From Rhodospirillaceae bacterium (lineage in GTDB: Bacteria > Pseudomonadota > Alphaproteobacteria > Dongiales > Dongiaceae), in NCBI GenBank assembly GCA_008012315.1, contig SSEL01000014.1, positions 62,001 through 126,000 of the forward strand: DNA of 64,000 nucleotides, given 5' to 3'. The notes beneath the pieces were generated by a model. That model searched no databases, was not told the DNA's origin, and saw only the letters and a program-made list of their open reading frames with translations. Numbering within the stretch: position 1 is the stretch's first letter; every line of letters begins with the position of its first letter. Shown here in pieces: positions 54,036 through 62,541 of the stretch. The position numbers were made by a program, and so were the translations under genes.

Positions 54036-54877
54036 AGCCGTCGCTCTATTTCCGCCCGACCAATTTGCAGGAAGCACTTACCGCATTGAGCGCGAATTCC
54101 TGGTCGGTCCTGGCGGGCGGCACGGACTTTTACCCGGCCCGCCTCGGCAAGCCCCTGGAAGAGAATGTCCTGGATGTGAGCGCCATCGACGGCCAGGAGA
54201 AGATCAGTTTCAATGACGGCCGGTGGCGGCTGTCATTGCAGGCCACTTGGTCCGATCTCATTGCCGACAATCGGCTCCCCGCACGCTTCGACGGGTTGAA
54301 GCGCGCGGCACGGGAAGTCGGCGGGGTGCAGATTCAAAACCGCGCGACGATCTGCGGCAATCTTTGCAACGCATCGCCTGCCGCAGATGGCATTCCAAAC
54401 CTTCTCGCTTTGGATGCCCAGGTCGAGCTGATGTCCCTGCAAGGTCGGCGGACCTTGCCGATCGCGGACTTCGTCAAAGGGAACCGGCGGACGTTCCGCC
54501 GTGAAGACGAATTGGTGACGGCCTTGCTTGTGCCCGATTCAGGCCGCCCGGCACGTTCTGTCTTTCTGAAGCTGGGTGCGCGGAAATATCTGGTGATCTC
54601 CATCGTCATGGTGGGCGCCGTCCTTGAGCTGGCGGAAGACTCCCGGATCGTTTCCGCCCGGATTGCCGTCGGTGCATGCTCGCCTGTGGCGCAGCGACTT
54701 CCCTTGTTGGAGGAGGGCCTTATCGGTCGGCGTCTTGAGACAGCCTTGGCGGATATGGTGCATGAACGACATCTGGCGCCCCTTGCGCCGATCGATGATG
54801 TGAGGGGCACGGCGGACTATCGTCGTGACGCCGTCATCACCTTGCTGCAGCGTAGCTTGACGGAACTCGCCCGATGA
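54032..54877 (+). CDS. FAD-binding subunit of molybdenum hydroxylase (xanthine dehydrogenase family)
   Basis: The product has 281 residues, typical of CoxM/NdhF-type medium subunits. FAD-site motifs are LAGGTDFYPARLG near residue 30 and QIQNRATICGNLCNASPAAD near residue 100. The C-terminal CO-dehydrogenase flavoprotein domain has FLKLGARKYLVISIVMVGAV. It passes electrons from the iron-sulfur centres of the large subunit to FAD and an acceptor. It overlaps both neighbours by 4 bp. Confidence 0.93.
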   Translation: MKPSLYFRPTNLQEALTALSANSWSVLAGGTDFYPARLGKPLEENVLDVSAIDGQEKISFNDGRWRLSLQATWSDLIADNRLPARFDGLKRAAREVGGVQIQNRATICGNLCNASPAADGIPNLLALDAQVELMSLQGRRTLPIADFVKGNRRTFRREDELVTALLVPDSGRPARSVFLKLGARKYLVISIVMVGAVLELAEDSRIVSARIAVGACSPVAQRLPLLEEGLIGRRLETALADMVHERHLAPLAPIDDVRGTADYRRDAVITLLQRSLTELAR

Positions 54878-57624
54878 CCCAGCAATCCATACGTTTCACG
54901 GTCAATGACACGCCGGCAGAGGTTTCGGTCGATCCGTTGCGGCGCTTGGCCGATGTCTTGCGGGAAGACCTTGGCCTGACCGGCACAAAAATAGGCTGCA
55001 ATGCCGGCGATTGCGGTGCCTGCACCGTTCTGGTGGATGGCCGGCAAAGCTGTGCCTGCCTCGTTCCGATAGGACAGGCGGCCGGTCATGCAATCGTCAC
55101 CGTCGAGGGTCTGGTCGCCAAGGGCCAGCTCAGCCAGTTGCAGCAGGCCTTTCAAGATCACGGCGCCGCTCAATGCGGGATCTGTACGCCGGGCATGCTG
55201 ATGGCGGCATCCGATCTCTTGGCGCAAACGCCTTCGCCGAGCGAACAAGATGTGCTCGACGCCTTGGGTGGCGTCCTGTGCCGGTGCACCGGATATCGCA
55301 AGATCGTTGATGCGGTGTTGTCGTTGGGCAAGACAACCGCCGCGCCGGTCTCTCGCAATGCCGTTGTCGGTGCAAGGCTGCCGAAAGTCGACGGTCTGGC
55401 CAAGATGACGGGGGCGGAGCGTTATGGCGCGGATAGCTGGCCGGCGGATAGCCTGGTTTTGCGCGCCATAAGGTCGCCGCATCATCATGCGCGGTTCGGT
55501 TTCGGCGATTTCGCAGCCCTATTTGCGGCCCATCCTGGCCTGGTGAAAATCCTGACCGCGGCGGATATCCCGGGACAGAACGTCTTCGGCATCTATCCCA
55601 CGGGCAAGGATCAGCCGGTCTTTGCCGAAGGCTATGCGCGGTTCCGCGGCGAGGCGATTTGCGCGCTGGTTGGCGATGCGGCGACGATCGCCGCTATCCG
55701 GGACGACGAAGTTCCAGTCGAGTGGGAAACCTTGTCGCCGCTGCAAGGGGTGGAAGCTGCTTTGTCACCCCATGCTGCCCAATTGCACGAGACGGCAAAA
55801 GGCAATGTCCTGATCGAAGGCCGGCTGGCGAGAGGTGATGTCGATGCCGCCATCACGAAAGCCGATATAAGGCTTTCCGACAATTTCCAGACCTCTTTCG
55901 TCGAACATGCCTATATCGAGCCGGAGGCCGGTTATGCGCGCCGAGTTGGCGACCGGCTGGAAATCTTCGCAACGACACAAACGCCTTACATGGACCGGGA
56001 TGAGGTCGCCCTCATCATGGGGTTGCGCCAGGAGCAGATCCGCATCATTCCCAGCGCTGTCGGTGGCGGGTTCGGCGGCAAGCTCGATTTGTCGCTCCAG
56101 CCGATGATCGGGGTGGCGGCCTGGCTGCTGAACCGCCCGGTGCGCTGCACCTATTCGCGTCCTGAATCGATGGCCTCGACCACCAAGCGGCATCCGGCAT
56201 CGATTGCCATCACCGTGGCTGCAACCAAAGAGGGGCGGCTGTCGGCGGTGCGCTTCCACGGCGATTATAATACGGGCGCTTATGCATCCTGGGGACCGAC
56301 GGTCGCCAATCGTGTGCCGGTCCACGCCATGGGGCCGTATCATGTGCCGGCGGTCTATTGCACCACGCGGGCGATCTATACCAATGACACGCCGGCCGGT
56401 GCCTTCCGGGGATTCGGCGTGCCGCAGGCAGCCATTGCCCTGGAGACCATGCTCGATGATCTCGCCGAGAAGCTTGATCTCTGTCCTTTCGAATTCCGTT
56501 ATTTGAACGCCTTGGACAAAGGCTCGGTAACAGCCAGCGGACAACGCCTGGATGCCAGTGTCGGGTTGCGTGCCTGCCTCGATGCCTTGCGGCCGCAATG
56601 GGAACGCCTGCGGCTGGAGGCTGCCGACTTCAATGAGACCTCACGTCATCTGCGGCGCGGCGTCGGTGTCGGTTGCGGCTGGTACGGCATCGGCAATACC
56701 TCTTTGCCCAATCCGTCGATCATGCGGATCGGTTTAAAGCGTGACGGGTGCATCACACTCTATAGCGGCGCACTGGATATTGGCCAGGGATCGAACACGA
56801 TCATGATGCAGATCTGTGCCGACGCTCTCGGTGTGCCGCTCTCGATCATCGACCTGGTGACGGGCGATACGGATCTGACACCGGATGCGGGCAAGACATC
56901 GGCCTCGCGCCAGACTTTCGTTTCCGGCGCCGCCTTGCGCCTGGCGGCCGACGATCTGCGTGGCCAGATCCTGCGTCTTGCCAATGTGGGTGAACCGGGG
57001 CGGTTCGCACTGGACGGCAGGACATTGCGGGTCAGCGACGGCGTCACCGATCAGGTGATCGATCTGGCCCGGCTGCCGGCTGCTGGTGAGAATGGTGACG
57101 TCTTGGTGGGCGAGGGACGCTTCGATCCACCGACCACACCACTGGATGCCGACGGGCAGGGCATTCCCTATGCGACCTACAGCTTCTCGGCACAGCTGGC
57201 CCTGGTCGAGGTGGATATCGAGCTGGGAACCACCAAGGTCCTGCGGATCGCTGCCGCGGCCGATGTCGGCAAGGCGATCAATCCGACACAGGTGGAAGGT
57301 CAATTGCATGGTGGCGTGGCCCAGGGCCTTGGTCTTGCCTTGATGGAAGAATACATTCCCGGCCGGACGGAAAACCTGCATGATTATCTTATTCCGACGA
57401 TTGGCGATGTGCCGCCGATCGACACGTATATCATTGAGGATGAAGAACCCCTGGGGCCTTTCGGCGCCAAGGGGATCGGCGAGCCAGCATTGGTGCCCAC
57501 GGCGCCGGCGATTTTGAACGCCATCCGGCATGCGACGGGGGCACGTGTGACGCGGGTGCCGGCGACGCCGGATCGGTTGCGTGCTGCCTTGCGCGCAACC
57601 GGGAGATATGAGGCGGCCAAATGA
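54874..57624 (+). CDS. Molybdenum hydroxylase, fused 2Fe-2S and molybdopterin subunit (xanthine dehydrogenase family)
   Basis: The product has 916 residues. Residues 1-155 carry two 2Fe-2S clusters: Cys42, 47, 50 and 62 for the plant-type site and Cys101, 104, 136 and 138 for the second. From residue 165 the aldehyde oxidase/xanthine dehydrogenase Mo domains follow, with VGGGFGGKLD, GAFRGFGVPQA and the base-like Glu near residue 870 in GAKGIGEPALVP. It hydroxylates an N-heterocycle with water as oxygen donor. In most bacteria the iron-sulfur part is a separate small subunit, so this fusion with a separate FAD subunit is less common. Nicotinate is the leading substrate guess from the neighbours. 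Confidence 0.93.
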   Translation: MTQQSIRFTVNDTPAEVSVDPLRRLADVLREDLGLTGTKIGCNAGDCGACTVLVDGRQSCACLVPIGQAAGHAIVTVEGLVAKGQLSQLQQAFQDHGAAQCGICTPGMLMAASDLLAQTPSPSEQDVLDALGGVLCRCTGYRKIVDAVLSLGKTTAAPVSRNAVVGARLPKVDGLAKMTGAERYGADSWPADSLVLRAIRSPHHHARFGFGDFAALFAAHPGLVKILTAADIPGQNVFGIYPTGKDQPVFAEGYARFRGEAICALVGDAATIAAIRDDEVPVEWETLSPLQGVEAALSPHAAQLHETAKGNVLIEGRLARGDVDAAITKADIRLSDNFQTSFVEHAYIEPEAGYARRVGDRLEIFATTQTPYMDRDEVALIMGLRQEQIRIIPSAVGGGFGGKLDLSLQPMIGVAAWLLNRPVRCTYSRPESMASTTKRHPASIAITVAATKEGRLSAVRFHGDYNTGAYASWGPTVANRVPVHAMGPYHVPAVYCTTRAIYTNDTPAGAFRGFGVPQAAIALETMLDDLAEKLDLCPFEFRYLNALDKGSVTASGQRLDASVGLRACLDALRPQWERLRLEAADFNETSRHLRRGVGVGCGWYGIGNTSLPNPSIMRIGLKRDGCITLYSGALDIGQGSNTIMMQICADALGVPLSIIDLVTGDTDLTPDAGKTSASRQTFVSGAALRLAADDLRGQILRLANVGEPGRFALDGRTLRVSDGVTDQVIDLARLPAAGENGDVLVGEGRFDPPTTPLDADGQGIPYATYSFSAQLALVEVDIELGTTKVLRIAAAADVGKAINPTQVEGQLHGGVAQGLGLALMEEYIPGRTENLHDYLIPTIGDVPPIDTYIIEDEEPLGPFGAKGIGEPALVPTAPAILNAIRHATGARVTRVPATPDRLRAALRATGRYEAAK

Positions 57625-59162
57625 CCAACCCCGAAACACCCGATCCGCGCGGATCGACGGATACGCCGAGCGAACGGGCTCTGAGCGAGGCCAAGGCTGC
57701 ATCGGTCGACGCCATTGTCACCTGCGATGCTTGCCCGGTCCTGTGCCGTATCCGTGCTGGGAAAACGGGCGCCTGCGACCGATACGGCAATGTCGATGGC
57801 AAGCTGACACGCATGGATGCGATGGTGGTGACGCAACGTCTGTCCGCCGACAATACCGGGCTGGTCCCTTTTCTGAATCAGGAATGGGATGGCCGTCTGG
57901 TTCCTGGCGCCGAAACCTTCGTCACCGGCATCGGCGCCGGGACGACCTATCCGGATTATAAGCCAGCACCGTTCATCGTGTCCTCGGCAGTCGAGGGCGT
58001 CGATATGATCACTGTCGTCACCGAGGGTATCTTCAGCTATTGCGGCGTTAAGGTGAAGATCGATACCGACCGCTATATCGGGCCTGAACAGGCAGCGGTG
58101 AGGGTCATGGGCGAACAGATCGGCCATGTCACGACCGCCGAATACGGCTCCCAGATGCTGGCTTTGGGCGGTGTCCGTCACCTGACCGGCGGCAGCAAGA
58201 AAGAAGGCACGGTCGCCTGCGATGCCTTGCTGACTCTCTGCAACAAAGGCGCCGTCGATATGACGATAGATGGTGGCGCGACCTTGCGGGTACAGGCCGG
58301 AAAGCCACCGGTCATCGACGGCATCGAGGAACACCGCATGCGGGTTGGCTGCGGATCGGCCACGATCGGCAGTTTCGCGTTGCAATGGCGCGATCATGTC
58401 GATGAGGTGATCGTGGTGGATGATCACATCACCGGTGTGTTGAGCGAACATCAGGCGGGGCGTTTCCTCGATATGAAACCCGCCGGCATTCGTGTCCGTG
58501 GCCGGAAATCGACACCAGGACGCTATTTCCAGGTGGCCAATCCGGGGACAGGCTGGGGCGGGACGGATGTCGAGAATCCGCTGGATATCATCGAGAAGAT
58601 TTCGCCGGAAACGGCCTGGCCCGGCCTGCGCCTGCTGATGGTGTCGACCACCGGCGAACATCACGCTTATTTCATCCTCGATGATCAATTGGTGCCGCAA
58701 CCGGCGGAGATGCTCCCCGCGATCGCCAAAGTGGTCGAGCGGATCGGCGAGAATTGCGAACCGGCCCTTTGCACCGTGCTCTTCATGGGCGGCGCCGGCG
58801 GCAGTTTGCGGGCGGGGGTGACGGAAAATCCGATCAGATTGACCCGCTCCGTCCGTGACGCACTCACGCGCGTCACAGCCGGCGGTGCGCCGGTCTATGT
58901 CTGGCCGGGCGGTGGCATCACCATCATGGTCGATGTCGCAACCATGCCGGAAAATTCCTTCGGTTATGTGCCGACGCCGGCTCTTGTCGCGCCAATCGAA
59001 TTCACCATGAGCCGTGCCGATTATGAAGCGATGGGTGGGCATATGGGGCATGTGCGACCGGTTGCCGCGATCGGAGAACGTGCAGCATCGATCAAATCCA
59101 TCGCCTGGGATCGCGAGCAGCCCTGGCCGCTGCGGCCCATTGCGGAAAGCGATGCATCATGA
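57621..59162 (+). CDS. 6-hydroxynicotinate reductase-like iron-sulfur protein
   Basis: The product has 513 residues. The N-terminal motif VTCDACPVLCRIRAGKTGAC gives Cys35, 38, 42 and 52, suited to a 4Fe-4S cluster; further Cys are at 141, 200, 207 and 244. From memory of the family, this CDACPVLC and DRYGN start matches 6-hydroxynicotinate reductase of Eubacterium barkeri, which reduces 6-hydroxynicotinate to tetrahydro-6-oxonicotinate with ferredoxin. It overlaps the hydroxylase gene and the next gene by 4 bp. The electron donor in this organism is not evident. Substrate inferred from the neighbours. Confidence 0.85.
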   Translation: MTNPETPDPRGSTDTPSERALSEAKAASVDAIVTCDACPVLCRIRAGKTGACDRYGNVDGKLTRMDAMVVTQRLSADNTGLVPFLNQEWDGRLVPGAETFVTGIGAGTTYPDYKPAPFIVSSAVEGVDMITVVTEGIFSYCGVKVKIDTDRYIGPEQAAVRVMGEQIGHVTTAEYGSQMLALGGVRHLTGGSKKEGTVACDALLTLCNKGAVDMTIDGGATLRVQAGKPPVIDGIEEHRMRVGCGSATIGSFALQWRDHVDEVIVVDDHITGVLSEHQAGRFLDMKPAGIRVRGRKSTPGRYFQVANPGTGWGGTDVENPLDIIEKISPETAWPGLRLLMVSTTGEHHAYFILDDQLVPQPAEMLPAIAKVVERIGENCEPALCTVLFMGGAGGSLRAGVTENPIRLTRSVRDALTRVTAGGAPVYVWPGGGITIMVDVATMPENSFGYVPTPALVAPIEFTMSRADYEAMGGHMGHVRPVAAIGERAASIKSIAWDREQPWPLRPIAESDAS

Positions 59163-60031
59163 CCATGCATTGCGCCCTGCTGCCGGATGGCCGCCGCCTG
59201 CACCTGCAGCACGGCCCGATCGATCTGGTGATCGAGGCTTGGGGCGATCCGGCGGAAGTAGCGGCCGCCTATCGACAAGCGGCGAGATGCTTCCAGCATG
59301 TCCTGCATGGTCTCGTGACCGAATTGCCGGTGTTGCGGCAAGCCATTGGATCATCGAAGCCGGTGCTCCGTGACCGCATCGCGCAGCGCATGCTGGCGGC
59401 CTGCTGGCCATATCGCGCCCGGTTCATTACCCCGATGGCGGCCGTCGCCGGCGCCGTTGCCGATCATGTCCTGGCGGCCTTATTGGCGGGTCGCCAGCTC
59501 AGCAAGGCCTATGTCAATAATGGTGGCGATATCGCTCTTCATTTACTGCCGGGCGAATCCTTCGATTGCGGCCTCGTTGCCGATCCGGCATTGCCCCGGT
59601 TGTTCGGCAAGATGCGCATCGCGGCCGGATTGGATGTTGCCGGCATCGCGACCTCGGGTGCTGCGACCAAGGGAAGCGGCGGCCGCAGCTTTTCCTTCGG
59701 CATTGCCGACAGCGTGACCGTTCTGGCGATAAATGCTGCCGCTGCCGATGCAGCCGCGACGATGATCGCCAATGCCGTCGATCTGCCAGGCCATCCTTCT
59801 ATTGATCGCCAGCCGGCATCGGCGCAGGATCCCGACAGCGATCTCGGCGCGCGCCTTGTCACCATGAGCGTGCCGGTCTTGAGCGATATGGAAATCGAAA
59901 CGGCTTTGACCTGCGGGTCGAGCGTGGCGGAGGAATTGTGTCAGCGCCGGTTGATACAGGCGGCGGTGCTGACATTGCAAGGACAGTTCAGAATCTGCGG
60001 CGCGGGGCAACAGCTCCTCTCGGCCGCCTAG
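59159..60031 (+). CDS. UPF0280 family protein (ApbE-like fold)
   Basis: The product has 290 residues and resembles UPF0280 proteins, distant relatives of the flavin transferase ApbE: AYVNNGGDIALHLLPGE is the ApbE-like N-N-G-G-D motif and ATSGAATKGSGG follows. ApbE attaches FMN to threonine; whether UPF0280 proteins do so is unknown. Its tight coupling to the reductase gene suggests that it modifies or matures that enzyme, or acts on a pathway intermediate. No signal peptide is seen, so it is cytoplasmic. Confidence 0.8.
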   Translation: MTMHCALLPDGRRLHLQHGPIDLVIEAWGDPAEVAAAYRQAARCFQHVLHGLVTELPVLRQAIGSSKPVLRDRIAQRMLAACWPYRARFITPMAAVAGAVADHVLAALLAGRQLSKAYVNNGGDIALHLLPGESFDCGLVADPALPRLFGKMRIAAGLDVAGIATSGAATKGSGGRSFSFGIADSVTVLAINAAAADAAATMIANAVDLPGHPSIDRQPASAQDPDSDLGARLVTMSVPVLSDMEIETALTCGSSVAEELCQRRLIQAAVLTLQGQFRICGAGQQLLSAA

Positions 60032-60042
60032 GAGATGATAAG

Positions 60043-60621
60043 ATGATCAAAGTTCGCAAAGTTCTAACAGCGGTGGAGGATACCTACCACGAAGGCGGTC
60101 CCGTCGCCGATAGGCCTCTGCGCCAGGGTTCCGTGGTTGCCGTCATCCACAATCCCTTTGCCGGGCGGTATGTGGAAGACATCCTGCCGATGATGGACGC
60201 CTTGAAGCCGCTCGGCCTGGAAATGGCGCAAACCCTGGTGCGGGCAATGGATGTGGCGCCTGGCGCCATTGAGGGCTATGGCAAGGGCGCCATTGTCGGG
60301 GCCGACGGCGAGCTTGAACATGGCGCCCTTTGGCATGCACCCGGTGGCTATGCCATGCGCGAATTGCTGGGCAATGCCAAGGCAATCGTCCCGTCTGCCA
60401 AAAAAGTGGGCGGGCCGGGCACCCGGATCGATATCCCGGTGACGCATATCAATGCGTCTTATGTCCGCAGCCATTTCACCTCGATCGAGGTTGGCGTCAC
60501 CGATGCGCCGCGGGCGGACGAACTTGCTTTCATCCTGGTCATGACCACGGGCCCGCGTATTCATGCCCGTGTCGGCGGCCTGAAGGCATCGGAGATCAAA
60601 GGGGAGGACGGGTTGAGATGA
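60043..60621 (+). CDS. DUF1185 (amino acid synthesis family) protein, first copy
   Basis: The product has 192 residues from ATG 60043 (MIKVRKVLTAVEDTYHEGG), with GGAG 8 nt upstream. Recognisable segments are VAVIHNPFAGRYVEDILPMMDAL, GAIVGADGELEHGALWHAPGG and AKKVGGPGTRIDIPVTHINASYVRSH. The family name comes from structural similarity; no reaction has been established that I know of. Its ATGA overlap with a second, divergent copy suggests a hetero-oligomer. DUF1185 genes also occur near amide-ring-opening enzymes elsewhere, supporting a link to cyclic amide degradation. Confidence 0.85.
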   Translation: MIKVRKVLTAVEDTYHEGGPVADRPLRQGSVVAVIHNPFAGRYVEDILPMMDALKPLGLEMAQTLVRAMDVAPGAIEGYGKGAIVGADGELEHGALWHAPGGYAMRELLGNAKAIVPSAKKVGGPGTRIDIPVTHINASYVRSHFTSIEVGVTDAPRADELAFILVMTTGPRIHARVGGLKASEIKGEDGLR

Positions 60622-61202
60622 GCGCGAAAATCCGCAAGTTGATGATCCAGATCGAGGAAGTTCATCAGGAAGCCGATAAGGATATTGTGCCGCCTGTGCG
60701 CAAGGCAGCTGCCATCGCCGTCATCGAGAACCCGTTTGCCGGCCGCTATGTGGAAGATCTGACATTGCTGATGGATATCGGTGAGGAAATGGGCGATCTG
60801 CTCGGCCGTCGCGCCGTGGCGGCGCTTGGTATCCAGCCGGCCCAAGCGGAAAGCTACGGCAAGGCCGCCCTTGTCGGCGAAGCGGGTGAGCTCGAACACG
60901 CGGCGGCCATTCTGCATCCGAAGCTCGGCAAGCCGCTCCGGGCGGCGGTCGAGAAGGGCGCGGCCTTGGTGCCGTCGGCCAAGAAGCGTGGCGGTCTCGG
61001 CGCGCCGATCGATGTGCCTTTGGGGCATAAGGATGCGGCTTTCGTGCGCTCGCATTTCGATGCGATGGAGGTGCGGATTGCCGATGCACCGCGTGCCCAT
61101 GAAATCCTGATTGCCGTCGTCGTCACCGATAGCGGACGGCCTTTGCCGCGTGTCGGCGGGTTGCAGGCCAGTGAGATCGAGGGCAAGGACGGCTTGCGCT
61201 GA
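60618..61202 (+). CDS. DUF1185 (amino acid synthesis family) protein, second copy
   Basis: The product has 194 residues and is clearly related to the preceding protein (IAVIENPFAGRYVEDLTLLMDI, GEAGELEHAAAILHPKLG, AKKRGGLGAPIDVPLGHKDAAFVRSH) but only moderately similar. The conserved central and C-terminal segments line up across both, so they are paralogues of an old duplication. It starts at 60618 with an ATGA overlap and ends 22 nt before the amidohydrolase start. Function unknown. Confidence 0.85.
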   Translation: MSAKIRKLMIQIEEVHQEADKDIVPPVRKAAAIAVIENPFAGRYVEDLTLLMDIGEEMGDLLGRRAVAALGIQPAQAESYGKAALVGEAGELEHAAAILHPKLGKPLRAAVEKGAALVPSAKKRGGLGAPIDVPLGHKDAAFVRSHFDAMEVRIADAPRAHEILIAVVVTDSGRPLPRVGGLQASEIEGKDGLR

Positions 61203-61224
61203 GATTGGGTAAGGGAGATTGAGC

Positions 61225-62421
61225 ATGGCGGAAGTTGCGGCTGCGGGTGGTCCCGCCGGTAAGCTGGTCATTCGCAATATCGGCTTGCTGTTGAGTGGCG
61301 ATATCGAAAAACCGATCCTGCCCGGCGATACAGTTGTTGCCGTCGATGGTCGTATCGCCGCTTTCGGCAAGGAGAAGGATGTCGATTGCGCGGGCGCCAA
61401 AACGGTGATCGATGCCAAAGGCTGCGCCTTGGCGCCGGGCCTGATCGACAGCCATGTTCATCCGGTCTTTGGCGATTGGACGCCGCGCCAGAGCCAGCTC
61501 AATTGGATCGATTCCTTCCTCAATGGCGGCGTGACGACGATGATTTCCGCCGGCGAGGTGCATTTGCCGGGCCGGCCGAAGGATGTGGTCGGCGTCAAGG
61601 CCCTGGCGATCACCGCCCAGCGGGCTTTCGATGCCTTCCGGCCGGGCGGCGTCAAGGTGCATGCCGGTGCGCCGGTGATCGAGAAAGGCATGGTGGAGGA
61701 GGATTTCGCCGAGCTTGCCAAGGCCGGCGTCAAGCTGCTTGGGGAAGTCGGCCTAGGCTCCGTCAAGGCCGGTGACGAAGCGGGGCGCATGGTGCAATGG
61801 GCGCGCAAATACGGGATGCAATCGACGATTCACACCGGTGGTCCGTCGGTGCCCGGCTCCGGCTATATCGACAAGGACGTGATCCTGGCGGCGGATGCCG
61901 ATGTGATCGGCCATATCAATGGCGGGCATACCGCCTTGCCCTTGAGCCAGATCGAATGCCTGTGCAGCCAATGCAGCCGGGCGATCGAGATCGTGCATAA
62001 CGGCAATGAATTGGCTGGCCTGCATGCGTTGCGGACGGCGAGGGAGATCAAGCAGTTGCACCGCGTGATCCTGGGCACGGATTCGCCGGCCGGGTCCGGT
62101 GTGCAGCCGCTCGGTATCCTGCGCATGATCGCGCTGCTCTCGTCGATCGGCGACACGCCGGCCGAGATCGCTTTCTGTTTCGCGACGGGGAATACGGCGC
62201 GGATCCGCGATCTTGATTGCGGCCTGATCGAAAACGGACGTGCGGCGGATTTCGTGGTGATGGACCGGGCCCAGCATTCCTGCGGCAGCGATCTGCTGGA
62301 TTCCGTGCGCAAGGGCGATTTGCCGGGTATCGGCATGGTGATCATCGATGGGATTGTGCGGGCTGCCCGATCCCGCAACACGCCACCGGCCGAGCGCCTG
62401 CCGGAAATCGTGCCGCATTAG
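61225..62421 (+). CDS. Enamidase-like amidohydrolase
   Basis: The product has 398 residues of the amidohydrolase superfamily, very like E. barkeri enamidase, which hydrolyses tetrahydro-6-oxonicotinate to 2-formylglutarate and ammonia. Shared stretches by recall include GGVTTMISAG, LPGRPKDVVG, GVKVHAGAPVIEKGM and RSRNTPPAER. Metal ligands are visible: His77 and His79 (DSHVH), Glu174 (GEVGLG), His203 (THTG type), His230 (GHINGG), and Asp286 (GTDSPAGSG). It is therefore a cyclic enamide hydrolase of this ring-opening pathway. GGGAG precedes the ATG by 7 nt. Confidence 0.88.
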   Translation: MAEVAAAGGPAGKLVIRNIGLLLSGDIEKPILPGDTVVAVDGRIAAFGKEKDVDCAGAKTVIDAKGCALAPGLIDSHVHPVFGDWTPRQSQLNWIDSFLNGGVTTMISAGEVHLPGRPKDVVGVKALAITAQRAFDAFRPGGVKVHAGAPVIEKGMVEEDFAELAKAGVKLLGEVGLGSVKAGDEAGRMVQWARKYGMQSTIHTGGPSVPGSGYIDKDVILAADADVIGHINGGHTALPLSQIECLCSQCSRAIEIVHNGNELAGLHALRTAREIKQLHRVILGTDSPAGSGVQPLGILRMIALLSSIGDTPAEIAFCFATGNTARIRDLDCGLIENGRAADFVVMDRAQHSCGSDLLDSVRKGDLPGIGMVIIDGIVRAARSRNTPPAERLPEIVPH

Positions 62422-62541
62422 AGTGCGATCCGGCTCTAGGATTGTAGACTGATCAGATGCCACAGTGCGCTGCGCTGTCGACATCGCCGGGGTGAATGTG
62501 TTTTATGCAACGAGAAGACATGCTGATCGAGGGAGGGTTTT

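Noticed and set aside
54874-57624. Assigning the Mo enzyme as plain xanthine dehydrogenase of purine breakdown
   Set aside because: No purine genes lie nearby, while reductase-like and enamidase-like genes are in the same operon; subunit layout also differs from XdhAB.
57384-59051. 555-codon minus-strand frame across the reductase-like gene
   Set aside because: Translation resembles no protein and overlaps a clear iron-sulfur enzyme; shadow.
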